The notes: generated by a model not told the origin, from the letters alone. Shown: positions 7,861-16,099, numbered from the stretch's first letter. The stretch is DNA of 45,246 bases from JAEYFP01 sp964566545 (GCA_964566545.1 CAZMIX010000015.1:1-45246); one strand, 5' to 3'. A program made the numbers and translations.

Positions 7861-8675
7861 TAAAATTATTCAAACAGGAATGGATCGCAACGACAAAGGT
7901 GCTGCTTCCTGTCAATCTGCTTTTAATTGCTATCACACTGCTCGGCAGCTTCGTCTTAAAATTTTTTCCTGCGGATTCCAGCAACATGCTGATTCAGAGT
8001 CTTTCCATGTCCGCGCTCATGCTCTATTTTTTCGCTTTGATCGGTATCGCATGCGCCGCCTATATTTTTATCATCGTCCGCTTTTACAAGACGATGTACA
8101 GCGATGAGGGCTATCTGACCCATACGCTGCCCGTGACCGTTCATACGCTGATCATTGGCAAAGGACTTGCCGCCATGATCTGGCTTTGCATTACCTACAC
8201 AATGCTCATGGCTTCCATCCTGTTTCTTGTATTCTTTCAGGTCAATCCCACAGAATGGACTCTCATTTATCAAGAGATTTTAAAGGGAATCGCAGAGTTT
8301 AATCAGGCCAGTCCGATACCCTTAAGCGCCATTGTCTGGATAATTTCCCTGATGCTGATCATAAATGCTGTCTATTCGTTTTTGAACGTGAGCGCTTCTC
8401 TCTCGATCGGACAGTTGTTTACAAAGCATAAAATCATCGGTTCCATCGTTGCTTTCTGCGGCATCTACGTGGTTACTCAGGCAGCTTCTCTCATTATGAT
8501 GACATTTACCGGTTATTTCAGCTATATATCCTCCGATGACTTTTCAACAGGCAAAGAAGCAATCAACTATATGTATTCGCTCTTTGTAGCCAGTATGGGA
8601 TTGAGTCTTTTCCTCTGTGCGGTATTCTATCTAGTGACCTGGCTGCTCACAAGCAGGAAGCTGAATTTGGATTAA
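7854..8675 (+). CDS. ABC-2 type permease (copy A)
   Basis: A 273-residue integral membrane protein with six likely spans, starting MLIKLFKQEWIATTKVLLPVN. It carries the charged loop IVRFYKTMYSDEGYLTHTLPVT between the second and third spans, typical of permeases that pair with YtrB-like ATPases. Third gene of the GntR-ATPase-permease operon. A very similar permease (copy B) follows at 8920-9723; differences cluster in the loop near residues 120-150 and in the late segment near residues 205-235, where copy B has short deletions. Substrate unknown. Confidence 0.9.
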   Translation: MLIKLFKQEWIATTKVLLPVNLLLIAITLLGSFVLKFFPADSSNMLIQSLSMSALMLYFFALIGIACAAYIFIIVRFYKTMYSDEGYLTHTLPVTVHTLIIGKGLAAMIWLCITYTMLMASILFLVFFQVNPTEWTLIYQEILKGIAEFNQASPIPLSAIVWIISLMLIINAVYSFLNVSASLSIGQLFTKHKIIGSIVAFCGIYVVTQAASLIMMTFTGYFSYISSDDFSTGKEAINYMYSLFVASMGLSLFLCAVFYLVTWLLTSRKLNLD

Positions 8676-8725
8676 GTATTATATTATAAGAGGCGCATCT
8701 TTCATGCCGGATCTTGATGAAGAAT

Positions 8726-8775
8726 AAAACCGCTTTACAATGGATAAATTTTTTTATCCACGTAAGGCGGTTTTT
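8726..8775 (+). terminator. Terminator of operon A, duplicate of the 6673-6722 element
   Basis: AAAACCGCTTTAC..TGGATAA pairs with TTATCCACGTAAGGCGGTTTTT; the stem is more regular than in the parent. In its new place it ends operon A just before the copy B promoter. Confidence 0.8.
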
Positions 8776-8777
8776 AG

Positions 8778-8818
8778 TTGACATTTTTCCTCAAATTTAT
8801 TATTGTATTATTTAATAC
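8778..8818 (+). promoter_or_regulatory. Copy B promoter with shortened operator
   Basis: TTGACA at 8778-8783 and the same -10 surroundings as the parent. The half-sites GTATTA (8805-8810) and TAATAC (8813-8818) are both kept but are two bases apart instead of six, because four bases are missing. Confidence 0.65.
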
Positions 8819-8848
8819 TATTTTGCGGAATTTTACAAGGATTTCAGT

Positions 8849-8926
8849 ATGGATCGCGCAAATACCATGTTAAAGAATCTCAACAAATCCGTAGATGCAC
8901 TGTTTAAGGAGGTGTTCGCATGTTAA
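8849..8926 (+). pseudogene. 25-codon in-frame remnant of the ABC ATPase gene
   Basis: Reads MDRANTMLKNL then NKSVDALFKEVFAC and stop. The first part equals a middle segment of the copy A ATPase, the second its last residues; the reading frame is intact across the deletion. It lacks Walker A, signature and Walker B, so it cannot be an ATPase. AAGGA lies seven bases before its ATG, created by two substitutions relative to copy A, and its stop overlaps the permease start exactly as in copy A. It could serve as a coupling leader for the permease, or be a relic. Confidence 0.7.
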
Positions 8927-9723
8927 AAAAATTATTCAAACAAGAATGGATCGCAACGACAAAAGTGATGCTTCCTGTCAACCTGCTTTTGATCGCTATC
9001 ACACTGCTCGGCAGCCTCGTCTTGAAATTTTTTCCTGTGGATTCCAGGGACACGCTGATTCAAAGTCTTTCCACGTCCGCGCTCATGCTCTATCTTATCG
9101 CTTTGATCGGTATCGCATGCGCCGCCTATATTTTTTTCATCGTCCGCTTTTATAAGACGATGTACAGCGATGAGGGCTATTTGACCCATACGCTGCCCGT
9201 AACCGTTCATACGCTAATTATTGGAAAAGGGCTTGCCACCGTGATCTGGCTTTTCATTACCTACACAATGCTTATGGCTTCCATTCGGCTTCTTATAATC
9301 TTCCAGATCAGTCCCACGGAATGGATTCTCACTTATCAAGATCTTTTAACGGAAATCGCAGAGTTTAATCAGACCAGTCCGATCCCCTTAAGTTCCATTG
9401 TCTGGATGATTGTCCTGACGTTGATCATAAAGGCTGTCTATTCGTTTTTGAACGTGAGCGCTTCTCTCTCGATCGGACAGTTGTTTACAAAGCATAAAAT
9501 CATTGGTTCTATCCTTGTTTTCTGCGGCATCTACGTTCTCATTATGATGACATTTACCGCTTATTTCGCCTATATGTCCTCCATTGACCTTTCAGCAAAT
9601 GGAGCAACAGCCGACAATATCTATTTGCTCTTTGCTTCCAGTATGGGATTGAGCCTTTTTCTCTGTGCGGTATTCTATCTGGTGACTTGGCTGCTCACGA
9701 GCAGGAAGCTGAATCTGGATTAA
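8920..9723 (+). CDS. ABC-2 type permease (copy B), without its own ATPase
   Basis: A 267-residue paralogue of the preceding permease, near identical over the first 110 residues and the last 30, with six likely membrane spans and the same IVRFYKTMYSDEGY loop. It retains AAGGAGG before its ATG. The open frame has no stop or frameshift despite visible divergence, including small in-frame deletions near residue 205, which suggests it is still under selection. No ATP-binding gene remains in its unit, so it would need the copy A ATPase. Alternatively it is a recent duplicate on the way to loss. Confidence 0.88.
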   Translation: MLKKLFKQEWIATTKVMLPVNLLLIAITLLGSLVLKFFPVDSRDTLIQSLSTSALMLYLIALIGIACAAYIFFIVRFYKTMYSDEGYLTHTLPVTVHTLIIGKGLATVIWLFITYTMLMASIRLLIIFQISPTEWILTYQDLLTEIAEFNQTSPIPLSSIVWMIVLTLIIKAVYSFLNVSASLSIGQLFTKHKIIGSILVFCGIYVLIMMTFTAYFAYMSSIDLSANGATADNIYLLFASSMGLSLFLCAVFYLVTWLLTSRKLNLD

Positions 9724-9762
9724 GCGTTAGCGCATAAAATTTTATGAAAAACATCTTGAGAA

Positions 9763-11154
9763 TTATCCGAGCGCTTCGCCGTTGCCCTCAATCACGTTCC
9801 GGTACCAGTAAGCGGAATCCTTCGGAATTCTGCGCTGCGTCGGATAATCTATATAAACAATGCCAAATCGCTCATTATAACCCTCCGCCCATTCAAAATT
9901 GTCGGTAAATGACCACTGGAAATATCCCCGTACATCGACACCGTCATTTGCCGCATCGCGCAGACGTCCGATATATCTTGCAAGGAAATCGATCCGGTTC
10001 GGGTCATGCACCTTGCCATCCAGTGAAATAACATCCGTACAGGACATCCCATTTTCGGTAATATAAATCGGCAGCTTCGGGTACCGTTCGCTGAGGAAGC
10101 GCGGTCCCCAATAAAGGCATTCATAAGTCACCGGCCATTTTATCGCCGTGCGCGGGAAGCCGTCATAGCGGCTGCAAATCTCATAACCCCTGCGTTTTGC
10201 GTCATCGCTGCTGTCTTCTTTTGGCGCCGCGATCATATGCCCGTTGTAAATATTCTGCCCGAGAAAATCAATCGGCTCACTGATCAGCTTCATGTCCATC
10301 GGCGTGATTTTAGGAAGGAATCGTTCGTATAGGCGCATTCCATCCTCAGGATACCTTCCAAGCAGCACCGGATCCATCCACCATGCCAGATTCCATGTCC
10401 AATTGTCAAGCTCCTCGGGGCATGTAAACAGGTGTTTTCTTGCCGCCTCGATATCCGCCGCACGCTCCGACTTCGGATAGCTGATCTGGCCGGTCGGCGC
10501 AAATCCAATTTGAATTGGCTGCTTCGCATGCGCACGCATCGCCTGTACCGCTTTTCCGTGCGCACGAAGCACATTGTGTGCCATTTGGAACAAATCCGTA
10601 TTCGTGCACTTCAGACCAGGCGCGTATGTGCCCTGCAGATAACCCAAGCCGATAAAGCACTGCGGCTCATTCAGCGTAAAATATTTTGTCACTCGATCGG
10701 AAAAACGCTCCGTCACAAGAGACGCATATTCCGCAAACCAGTCTGCGCTTTCCGCATTCAGCCACCCGCCTTTTTTATGCAGCTCATACGGGTATTCCCA
10801 ATGAAATAACGTGATAAAGGGTTCAATCCCATTTGCAAGCAGCTCATCGATCACTTTATTGTAAAAGTCGACACCGGCCTCGTTGACCCGCCCGATCCCG
10901 TCCGGAAAAATTCTTGTCCAATTTAGAGAAAAGCGGTAAGCCCGGATGCCAAGTTCCTTCATTAAACAAATATCCTCCTGATATCGTGTGTAGAATTCAC
11001 AGGCATTCTCTGCATTCTGATTTTCATAAACCTTTCCCTGCTCTCTTGTGAACACGTCCCAAATATGCTGCCCTTTTCCATCCGCATTGATCGCACCCTC
11101 AACCTGATAAGCGGAAGACGCAACACCCCATACAAAATCCTCTCGAAATCCCAT
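9763..11154 (-). CDS. GH1 beta-glucosidase (or 6-phospho-beta-glucosidase)
   Basis: A 463-residue glycoside hydrolase family 1 enzyme, full length, with no signal peptide, so cytoplasmic. The N-terminal FVWGVASSAYQVEGA motif is present, the acid/base Glu163 sits in TLNEP and the nucleophile Glu367 in ITENG. The aglycone/glycone motif ends NFEWAEGYNERFGI, where the E and W fit a plain beta-glucosidase; 6-phospho enzymes usually have a serine or alanine in this region, so a non-phosphorylated substrate is favoured. It converges on permease B and is divergent from the SleC-like gene. The promoter at 11265-11293 and inverted repeats in its leader point to local repression by sugar status. Confidence 0.92.
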   Translation of the reverse strand: MGFREDFVWGVASSAYQVEGAINADGKGQHIWDVFTREQGKVYENQNAENACEFYTRYQEDICLMKELGIRAYRFSLNWTRIFPDGIGRVNEAGVDFYNKVIDELLANGIEPFITLFHWEYPYELHKKGGWLNAESADWFAEYASLVTERFSDRVTKYFTLNEPQCFIGLGYLQGTYAPGLKCTNTDLFQMAHNVLRAHGKAVQAMRAHAKQPIQIGFAPTGQISYPKSERAADIEAARKHLFTCPEELDNWTWNLAWWMDPVLLGRYPEDGMRLYERFLPKITPMDMKLISEPIDFLGQNIYNGHMIAAPKEDSSDDAKRRGYEICSRYDGFPRTAIKWPVTYECLYWGPRFLSERYPKLPIYITENGMSCTDVISLDGKVHDPNRIDFLARYIGRLRDAANDGVDVRGYFQWSFTDNFEWAEGYNERFGIVYIDYPTQRRIPKDSAYWYRNVIEGNGEALG

Positions 11155-11193
11155 TTCTGATCCTCCTCATACCTTAATTCTTTTTAGTTCATA

Positions 11194-11255
11194 TTAACTA
11201 AATTAATATTTTATAAGTTAATAAATATATTAATTTGCTCCTTTAATTTAGTTAA
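11194..11255 (-). promoter_or_regulatory. 13-bp inverted repeat in the GH1 gene leader
   Basis: TTAACTAAATTAA (11194-11206) recurs exactly inverted as TTAATTTAGTTAA (11243-11255), 36 bases apart, within a very AT-rich leader. The distal site is itself the core of an imperfect dyad around GTTAAC (11243-11265) just after the GH1 -10 box. Paired operators or an mRNA hairpin are both possible. Confidence 0.55.
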
Positions 11256-11264
11256 CTTAATTTA

Positions 11265-11293
11265 AGTATGCGTGATTTTCATACTTCTGTCAA
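11265..11293 (-). promoter_or_regulatory. Probable promoter of the GH1 gene
   Basis: Minus-strand TTGACA (11288-11293), 17-base spacer, CATACT (11265-11270), giving a leader of about 100 bases before the GH1 start. Confidence 0.6.
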
Positions 11294-11318
11294 CAGATAA
11301 ATCGTGCCGCATATATTA
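11293..11318 (+). promoter_or_regulatory. Possible mother-cell sigma (K-type) promoter of the SleC-like gene
   Basis: ACA (11293-11295), 14 bases, CATATATTA (11310-11318), which matches CATAnnnTA. The spacing is a base or two short of the usual sigma-K arrangement. Consistent with a sporulation gene, but short motifs of this kind occur by chance. Confidence 0.35.
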
Positions 11319-11347
11319 AATAAGAAATAATTACGAGAGGTATCATT

Positions 11348-12583
11348 ATGCCCGATACAGGAAAACTTTCCATCAGCCTTACTTCTACAATCGGCAATGT
11401 ACCGATAGAGGGTGCAACCGTCAGAATTTCTTATACTGGCGTTCCCGATTCTACTATTGACGAGCTGCAGACAAACAGCTCAGGACAAACAGAAGCAATC
11501 GATATTACGACGCCGCCGCTCGAATACAGCATTACGCCGCAAGAAGAAATGCCTTATACGGAATGTACGATCACAATTCGGGCGTCCGGCTATCAGGAGC
11601 TTGTTATCAGCGGCACCGAAATACTGCCTGATTCACTCGCCATACAGCCTGCCCGCATGATTCCGGAGGAAGCGCCCGTCAGCGCCGAAGACATCATCAC
11701 AATCCCAGACCATACACTTTATGGTGAATATCCGCCCAAGATCCCGGAGGATGAGGTCAAGCCCATTGCTGAGACCGGAGAAATTGTCTTAAGCAGCATC
11801 GTCATTCCCGAATTCGTCGTTGTACATGACGGCGTCCCCGACGATACGACCGCTGCCAACCATTATGTTCGCTATAAGGATTATATCAAGAACGTCGTAT
11901 CATCTGAAATTTACGCTACCTGGAACGAATCCGCCATTTACGCGAATACACTCGCCATCCTCTCCTTTACGTTAAATAGGGTATATACGGAGTGGTATCG
12001 CAACAAAGGCTACAACTTTACGGTCACATCCTCGACCGCCTTTGACCAGAAGTGGATTTACGGACGCAATATCTACCAAAACGTGGATTATGTCGTAGAT
12101 GGGATTTTCTCAAATTTTCTGTCGCGGCCTGGCGTTCGGCAGCCAATTTTGACCCAATACTGCGACGGCAGACGTGTGACCTGCCCGAATGGAATGAGCC
12201 AGTGGGGATCCCAGTATCTGAGCGATCAGGGCTATGCGCCAATTGAAATCATTCATTATTATTACGGAAGCGACATGTTTATCAATACGACCGAGCAGGT
12301 ATCGGGAGTTCCCTCTTCTTGGCCCGGCTATAATCTGACCATCGGCAGCAGCGGTGACAAGGTCGCCCAGCTTCAGGAGCAACTTAACCGCATTGCCCGC
12401 AACTATCCTTTGATCCCCACCATCACCCCTGACGGCATCTACGGCCAAAATACTGCCAACGCGGTCAGCACCTTTCAGTCCATCTTCGGTCTGCCCGCAA
12501 ATGGCATCACCGATTATCCTACCTGGTATAAAATTTCCGATATCTACGTCGCCGTTTCCAGAATCGCAGAGCCGGGCATGTAA
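11348..12583 (+). CDS. SleC-like spore cortex protein: SpoIID domain plus peptidoglycan-binding domain
   Basis: A 411-residue protein with an N-terminal beta-sandwich of the carboxypeptidase-regulatory type (about residues 4-75), a SpoIID-like lytic transglycosylase domain (about 170-315) and a PG_binding_1 domain (about 328-395). In the SpoIID part, YIKNVVSSEIYATW holds the expected catalytic Glu187, and GMSQWGSQYLSDQGY followed by IIHYYYG is the family's C-terminal motif. There is no signal peptide. This order matches SleC, the cortex-lytic enzyme of clostridial spores that is stored inactive and processed at germination; an unprocessed relative with another spore-coat role is possible. It lies directly before the dipicolinate genes, fitting a sporulation block. 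Confidence 0.75.
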   Translation: MPDTGKLSISLTSTIGNVPIEGATVRISYTGVPDSTIDELQTNSSGQTEAIDITTPPLEYSITPQEEMPYTECTITIRASGYQELVISGTEILPDSLAIQPARMIPEEAPVSAEDIITIPDHTLYGEYPPKIPEDEVKPIAETGEIVLSSIVIPEFVVVHDGVPDDTTAANHYVRYKDYIKNVVSSEIYATWNESAIYANTLAILSFTLNRVYTEWYRNKGYNFTVTSSTAFDQKWIYGRNIYQNVDYVVDGIFSNFLSRPGVRQPILTQYCDGRRVTCPNGMSQWGSQYLSDQGYAPIEIIHYYYGSDMFINTTEQVSGVPSSWPGYNLTIGSSGDKVAQLQEQLNRIARNYPLIPTITPDGIYGQNTANAVSTFQSIFGLPANGITDYPTWYKISDIYVAVSRIAEPGM

Positions 12584-12621
12584 CCCGGCACTGCGAGATT
12601 ATTTGTCCAAAATCCTCAATC

Positions 12622-12650
12622 ACATATTTTTTATCCTTCCATATAATGTA
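12622..12650 (+). promoter_or_regulatory. Possible sigma-K promoter of dpaAB
   Basis: ACA (12622-12624), 15 bases, CATATAATG (12640-12648). The spacing fits sigma-K, while the -10 only partly matches CATAnnnTA and would also suit sigma-E. dpaAB (spoVF) is sigma-K dependent in Bacillus. Confidence 0.4.
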
Positions 12651-12673
12651 GCGTAAGGGAGGAAAGGAAATGT

Positions 12674-13516
12674 ATGAAAAAGAAAGAAATCGGAATTTTC
12701 TGCGGCGATCGCCGCCATATCTATTTGACAAAACTGCTTCTGCAAAAGGGATATTGGCTAAACACCTACCGGCTTCCCGAAAATATACGGGAAGAGGGCT
12801 GCACCATATCGTCCTCTTTGGAAGAGCTTGTCTTGCGCAGCCGTTTTCTGATCGGGCCGATTCCGTTTACAAAGGATTCTGAGCAGGTCGCCTTGGATCT
12901 GCCCAGCTTATTGAATGAAGATCACTTTCTTTTCTGTGGCATGATTCCTACAGATCTGTCCGGATTTTGCAAGAATCAAAAAATTTCTTATTATGATCTA
13001 ATGAAAAACGAAAAAATTGCAATTCTGAATGCAGTTGCAACTGCCGAGGGCGCCATTATGGAAGCAATTCTGACCGGAGACAGCAATCTTCACAACAGCA
13101 GCTGCCTTGTACTCGGCTACGGACGATGTGCCAGAATTCTTGCTGGAAAATTGAAAGGTCTGGATGCGATTGTTACGGTTGCAGCCAGATCTAGAGATTC
13201 TCTGGCCTTCGCACAGGCTGCCGGCCTGAAATCCATCCCCCTGTCGGATAAAGCAAACCTGCTGCCGGAGTTTGACTTTATTTTTAATACGATTCCTGCC
13301 CTTGTATTGGAGCAAAGTTCTCTTGCTCTAATAAATCAGGGAACCGTTATCATTGATATTGCTTCTGCTCCCGGCGGCATCGACTATGAATATGCAGCGC
13401 AAATAGGGCTGAAGGCCAAGCTCTGTCCCGGGCTGCCGGGAAAAATATCTCCAAAAAGCTCTGCGGACATTTTGGCAAATGAAATTATTTTATTAATGAA
13501 AGAAGGAATTCCATGA
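12674..13516 (+). CDS. dpaA: Dipicolinate synthase subunit A
   Basis: Together with DpaB converts 4-hydroxy-tetrahydrodipicolinate to dipicolinic acid in the mother cell during sporulation; the product is packed into the spore core with calcium. The 280 residues show the family N-terminus (IGIFCGDRRHIYLTKLL), the LRSRFLIGPIPF segment, and a Rossmann NAD(P) motif LGYGRCARILAGKL at about residue 146. Shine-Dalgarno GGGAGGAAAGG precedes the ATG; another ATG four bases earlier opens only a short unrelated frame. The stop overlaps dpaB by four bases, so the subunits are co-translated. Confidence 0.95.
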   Translation: MKKKEIGIFCGDRRHIYLTKLLLQKGYWLNTYRLPENIREEGCTISSSLEELVLRSRFLIGPIPFTKDSEQVALDLPSLLNEDHFLFCGMIPTDLSGFCKNQKISYYDLMKNEKIAILNAVATAEGAIMEAILTGDSNLHNSSCLVLGYGRCARILAGKLKGLDAIVTVAARSRDSLAFAQAAGLKSIPLSDKANLLPEFDFIFNTIPALVLEQSSLALINQGTVIIDIASAPGGIDYEYAAQIGLKAKLCPGLPGKISPKSSADILANEIILLMKEGIP

Positions 13517-14112
13517 ATTTTGACGGGAAAAATGTGGGCATTGCCCTCACCGGTTCCTTTTGCACCTTTCATAAAGTCTTTCCCCAAATCAAATGTCTTG
13601 TAGAAGAAAAAGCCAATGTCTACCCTATTTTTTCTGAATATTCTCAATGTACGGATACACGATTTGGAAATGCGGATGACTTTCTGCAAAGAGCAGAGGA
13701 AATTACAGGAAATAAACCGATCACTACAATTACGGAGGCCGAAAAACTGGGACCAAACAATCTGCTGGATATTATCGTCATTGCACCCTGTACCGGCAAT
13801 ACGCTTGCAAAGATTGCAAACGCAATTACCGATTCCACCGTTTTAATGGCGGCAAAAGGGCTGTTGAGAAATAATAAGCCGGTTGTTATCACATTATCTA
13901 CCAATGATGCTCTTGGTAATAATTTAAAAAACATTGGGACATTAATAAATACAAAAAACATTTACTTTGTACCCTTTGGACAGGATAACTATCTGGGTAA
14001 GCCTAATTCTATGGTTTCCGACTTTAGCCTACTTCTTCCTGCCATAAAGGAAGCTTTGGAGGGCAGGCAGCTTCAGCCCCTTATCCTTGCCCCCAAACAC
14101 CCTGACGAATAA
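13513..14112 (+). CDS. dpaB: Dipicolinate synthase subunit B
   Basis: Flavoprotein-like partner of DpaA (SpoVFB family), 199 residues, full length. IALTGSFCTFHKVFPQI at the N-terminus and VIAPCTGNTLAKIANAITD near residue 95 are the flavin-type binding motifs of the family. It starts within the dpaA stop codon region (ATGA overlap), so equimolar production is expected. Presence of dpaAB shows that this organism makes its own dipicolinate by this route and not by the EtfA-based route described in some clostridia. Confidence 0.95.
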   Translation: MNFDGKNVGIALTGSFCTFHKVFPQIKCLVEEKANVYPIFSEYSQCTDTRFGNADDFLQRAEEITGNKPITTITEAEKLGPNNLLDIIVIAPCTGNTLAKIANAITDSTVLMAAKGLLRNNKPVVITLSTNDALGNNLKNIGTLINTKNIYFVPFGQDNYLGKPNSMVSDFSLLLPAIKEALEGRQLQPLILAPKHPDE

Positions 14113-14164
14113 ATCCAACTATTACTTGACACCTTTCAAATTTTAAGGAGAAACGGAGAATCGA

Positions 14165-16012
14165 ATGTGCGGTATATCTGGCTTTTGCAATTTAAAAAAT
14201 GATTTTAAAAAAGAGGAAGCAAAATGGAGACACGTACTGAATTGCATGAAGCAGGCTCTAAAACACCGGGGGCCTGATGAAGAAGGTGACTTTCTTTCCG
14301 CGCAGGCCGGACTTGCACACAGACGTCTTTCCATTATCGATTTGTCAAACGGACGACAGCCCATGACAAGAAGCATTGGAGGATGCCCTTGTACGATTGT
14401 TTATAACGGAGAGCTTTATAATACGAAGGAGCTGCAAGGGCAGCTCCTCAACATGGGCTGCCATTTTGAGACGCGATGTGACACGGAGGTTGTCCTGATC
14501 GGATACATGACATTAGGGATCTCCTTCATTCGGCAGATGAATGGTATCTTTTCATTTGCTGTGTGGGATGAAAAGCGTCGCACCCTCTGCCTGGTTCGGG
14601 ATCGGCTGGGCGCTAAGCCTTTATTTTATGCGCTTAAAGGCGATACGCTTCTCTTCGGTTCGGAAATCAAAGCCCTCTTTGAATTCCCCGGCTTCGAGCC
14701 CAGAATCGACAGCGAAGGTTTATGCGAAGTATTTGGTCTGGGTCCGGCCAGAACTTCTGGCATCGGTGTATTTAAAGAGGTCAGGGAGGTTCTGCCTGGA
14801 AACTTTCTTCTGTTTAATGAATCAGGCATCTTGGAAGAGGCCTACTGGAATCTTGTCAGCGCGCCCCATGAGGATTCCTTTGATGAAACGGTAGAAAAAA
14901 CCTCTTATCTTTTAACAGATGCTGTTAAGCGTCAGATGATCTCCGATATTCCTATCTGCACCTTTTTATCGGGAGGCGTTGACTCCAGTCTGATTACCGC
15001 AATCTGCGCAAATGAATTGAAATTATCCGGAAAACAGCTTGACACGTATTCCTTTGATTTTTTAGGCAACGAAAAAAATTTCCGATCCAATTCCTTTCAA
15101 CCGTCACAGGATCGCCCTTATGCCGATAAGATGGTCAAAGCCGTAAATAGCCGGCATACGTACCTCGAGTGCAGCAACGCCGATCTTGTCGACAACTTAT
15201 ACAATGCCGTAGATGCAAGGGATCTTCCAAATATGGCGGATGTGGAATCCTCTCTGCTCTACTTTTGCAAAAAAGTGGCTTCACAAAATAAAGTGGCGCT
15301 CACCGGAGAATGCGCCGATGAAATATTCGGAGGCTATCCGTGGTTTCACAAAGCAGAAATGATGGCAGCCTCTATTTTCCCGTGGTCGTCAGACATGGAG
15401 GCAAGAACACAGCTGCTGTCGGCAGATTTTCTTTCTTCTGTCGATCTCTATGGTTATGTGCAATCCGCATACGACAACTCCGTAAGGGAAACACCTCGTC
15501 TGCCCGGAGAAAATCCGACACAAGCACGCCGAAGGGAAATTGCCTATCTCAATCTCAAATGGTTTATGGCAACACTGCTTGACCGCATGGATCGGTGCAG
15601 TATGTATTCCGGTTTGGAAGCCCGGGTTCCTTTTGCGGATCACCGTATTGTCGAATATATCTGGAATGTGCCTTGGGAAATGAAATCAGCCGGCGGTGTT
15701 GTAAAGGGTCTGCTCCGGCAGGCAGGAAAGGGGCTTGTACCCGATGAAATCCTATATCGCAAAAAAAGTCCCTATCCCAAAACCTATCATCCTGATTATG
15801 AAAAATTGTTGGGCAGCCTTCTCCTTGATGTTTTATCCGATCCAAATGCCCCAATCCATGCTTTGGTGGATCTGAAAAAGATAAAAACCTTCCTCTCCTC
15901 TCCTTCTGATTACGGAAAGCCATGGTATGGACAACTGATGGCCGGTCCTCAGCAGATCGCCTATCTGCTGCAGGTCAATTACTGGCTGACGAAATATCGC
16001 ATTGCCTTATAA
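14165..16012 (+). CDS. asnB: Asparagine synthase, glutamine-hydrolysing
   Basis: Makes asparagine from aspartate, ATP and glutamine in the cytoplasm. The 615-residue protein begins MCGISGF, so Cys2 becomes the N-terminal nucleophile of the glutaminase domain (about 1-210), with KHRGPDEEG and YNGELYN as binding motifs. The synthetase domain carries the pyrophosphate loop SGGVDSS at about residue 268, TGECADEIFGGYPW and a C-terminal DRMDRCSMYSGLEARVPF block. Length and motifs are complete. The gene follows dpaB after 52 bases; no clear promoter lies between, so some read-through from the sporulation unit is possible. A peptidoglycan amidation role, as seen for some AsnB proteins, cannot be excluded. 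Confidence 0.94.
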   Translation: MCGISGFCNLKNDFKKEEAKWRHVLNCMKQALKHRGPDEEGDFLSAQAGLAHRRLSIIDLSNGRQPMTRSIGGCPCTIVYNGELYNTKELQGQLLNMGCHFETRCDTEVVLIGYMTLGISFIRQMNGIFSFAVWDEKRRTLCLVRDRLGAKPLFYALKGDTLLFGSEIKALFEFPGFEPRIDSEGLCEVFGLGPARTSGIGVFKEVREVLPGNFLLFNESGILEEAYWNLVSAPHEDSFDETVEKTSYLLTDAVKRQMISDIPICTFLSGGVDSSLITAICANELKLSGKQLDTYSFDFLGNEKNFRSNSFQPSQDRPYADKMVKAVNSRHTYLECSNADLVDNLYNAVDARDLPNMADVESSLLYFCKKVASQNKVALTGECADEIFGGYPWFHKAEMMAASIFPWSSDMEARTQLLSADFLSSVDLYGYVQSAYDNSVRETPRLPGENPTQARRREIAYLNLKWFMATLLDRMDRCSMYSGLEARVPFADHRIVEYIWNVPWEMKSAGGVVKGLLRQAGKGLVPDEILYRKKSPYPKTYHPDYEKLLGSLLLDVLSDPNAPIHALVDLKKIKTFLSSPSDYGKPWYGQLMAGPQQIAYLLQVNYWLTKYRIAL

Positions 16013-16099
16013 TGATCCTGCAAAAGGCACACACATTCGTCACTTATTTTCATATATTAATACAAGCACCTGCGAATACTTTTCTTTAGTTAGCGGGAA

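Larger units (their letters stand above)
6572..8675 (+). repeat. Parent copy (A) of a 2.1-kb tandem duplication
   Basis: The unit runs from the 3' end of the corC-like gene through terminator, promoter, GntR gene, ATPase and permease. Its corC tail (6572-6590), terminator, promoter, two pieces of the ATPase gene and the whole permease all reappear in order in 8706-9723, with three segments missing. Confidence 0.88.
8706..9723 (+). repeat. Decayed tandem copy (B) with three internal losses
   Basis: Starts with 19 bases (8706-8724) matching the corC 3' end at 6572-6590 with one mismatch. The terminator (8726-8775) and the TTGACA promoter follow, then a splice from the operator into the middle of the ATPase gene (8819-8880 matches about 7452-7513), a second splice into its last codons (from about 8882), and the whole permease. 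Lost: the corC tail end, all of gntR with the 5' half of the ATPase gene, and about 300 bases of the ATPase gene. Confidence 0.88.

Noticed and set aside
9724..9762. Terminator between permease B and the GH1 gene
   Set aside because: The 39-base gap has only weak self-complementarity and no T-run after a stem.
12571..12589. GCCGGG/CCCGGC hairpin at the end of the SleC-like gene as a terminator
   Set aside because: The 6-bp stem is real but no T-run follows, so I leave it uncalled.
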